A stretch of DNA of 64,000 nt from Rhodococcus pseudokoreensis (GTDB taxonomy: Bacteria > Actinomycetota > Actinomycetes > Mycobacteriales > Mycobacteriaceae). Below the pieces are notes generated by a model. That model was not told where the DNA came from, did no database searches, and saw only the letters and a program-made list of their open reading frames with translations. The translations under genes were made by a program, and so were the position numbers. The stretch is taken from NCBI RefSeq assembly GCF_017068395.1, contig NZ_CP070619.1, positions 3,410,001 through 3,474,000 on the forward strand, read 5' to 3'. Positions 63,860 through 64,000 of this stretch are shown here, one piece after another; the first letter of the stretch is position 1; each line of letters opens with the position of its first letter.

Positions 63860-64000
63860 CCGATTCCTTCACGAAACTCCTCATCCGCGGTCTGCTGGCC
63901 GGCCTGATCGCAGGCATCCTGGCCGGCGGCGTCGCGTTCGTTCTCGGTGAGTCACACATCGACGCGGCCATCGCGATCGAGGAATCGCACAGCGCGGCCG
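63850..64000 (+). CDS. cbtA: Cobalt transporter subunit CbtA (5' part, runs off the window)
   Basis: Fifty codons are visible: MPLTDSFTKLLIRGLLAGL, a glycine-rich first membrane helix (AGILAGGVAFVLGE) and an acidic SHIDAAIAIEESHS loop, matching the N-terminus of CbtA, the main membrane subunit. The ATG at 63850 lies within the end of cbtB. Confidence 0.82.
   Translation, partial: MPLTDSFTKLLIRGLLAGLIAGILAGGVAFVLGESHIDAAIAIEESHSAA

Overview
The window looks like the chromosome of a mycolic-acid actinobacterium, most likely a large-genome Rhodococcus (R. jostii/opacus type). GC is high, GTG starts and ATGA/GTGA gene overlaps are frequent, and there are PPE/EspG type VII secretion relatives and DUF3558 lipoproteins. 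A housekeeping block keeps the order known from Mycobacterium tuberculosis Rv3579c-Rv3592: rlmB, cysS, ispF, ispD, carD, lpqE, radA, disA, an Rv3587c-like gene, canB, mutY, an alpha/beta hydrolase and mhuD. The genus call rests on gene content and synteny, not on a database search.

Layout. 1-2491: a zinc/manganese ABC uptake operon, first gene truncated by the window edge. 2512-5497: a DUF3558 lipoprotein gene broken by a TnpB (IS200/IS605-like) element whose ends can be read exactly (2569-5019), with older IS21- and IS110-type debris inside. 5498-8428: a type VII secretion satellite operon (PPE-like, EspG, an EspC-like small protein, DUF3558 lipoprotein). 8558-9936: pxpA-pxpB of 5-oxoprolinase; the third subunit gene, pxpC, lies 21 kb away at 31009. 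Between them, partly bracketed by two inverted copies of a 40-bp palindrome, is a nitrogen-catabolism region. It holds a Rieske oxygenase operon of unknown substrate (9958-15042), an Lrp-linked polyamine-type set of aminotransferase, aldehyde dehydrogenase and permease (15364-20771), NAD-glutamate dehydrogenase (20849-24115), an omega-aminotransferase/MmsA pair with a PucR regulator (24245-28945), and alanine dehydrogenase (29159).

31921-48140 is the conserved core block. An aspartate/asparagine catabolic insert sits inside it (40037-45697): FadR-type GntR regulator, HpcH-type lyase, aspartase, amino-acid permease and asparaginase. Two copies of an 11-bp palindrome are the likely operators.

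48118-62293 is an accessory island placed exactly between mutY and the hydrolase/mhuD pair. Its main part, 48118-60510, has the make-up of an undescribed natural-product cluster: two O-methyltransferases, a tryptophan-dioxygenase-superfamily protein, a cupin plus heme-oxygenase-like putative di-iron oxidase fusion, a single-chain full ABC exporter with one degenerate ATP site, a GNAT/Fem-like acyltransferase, a class IV aminotransferase and two ATP-grasp ligases. I read it as a small modified peptide or amino-acid-derived metabolite pathway with its own exporter; the product cannot be told from sequence alone. A PIN-domain protein with an HTH partner closes the island. The window ends with a cobalamin riboswitch ahead of cbtB-cbtA (cobalt uptake), cbtA running off the edge.
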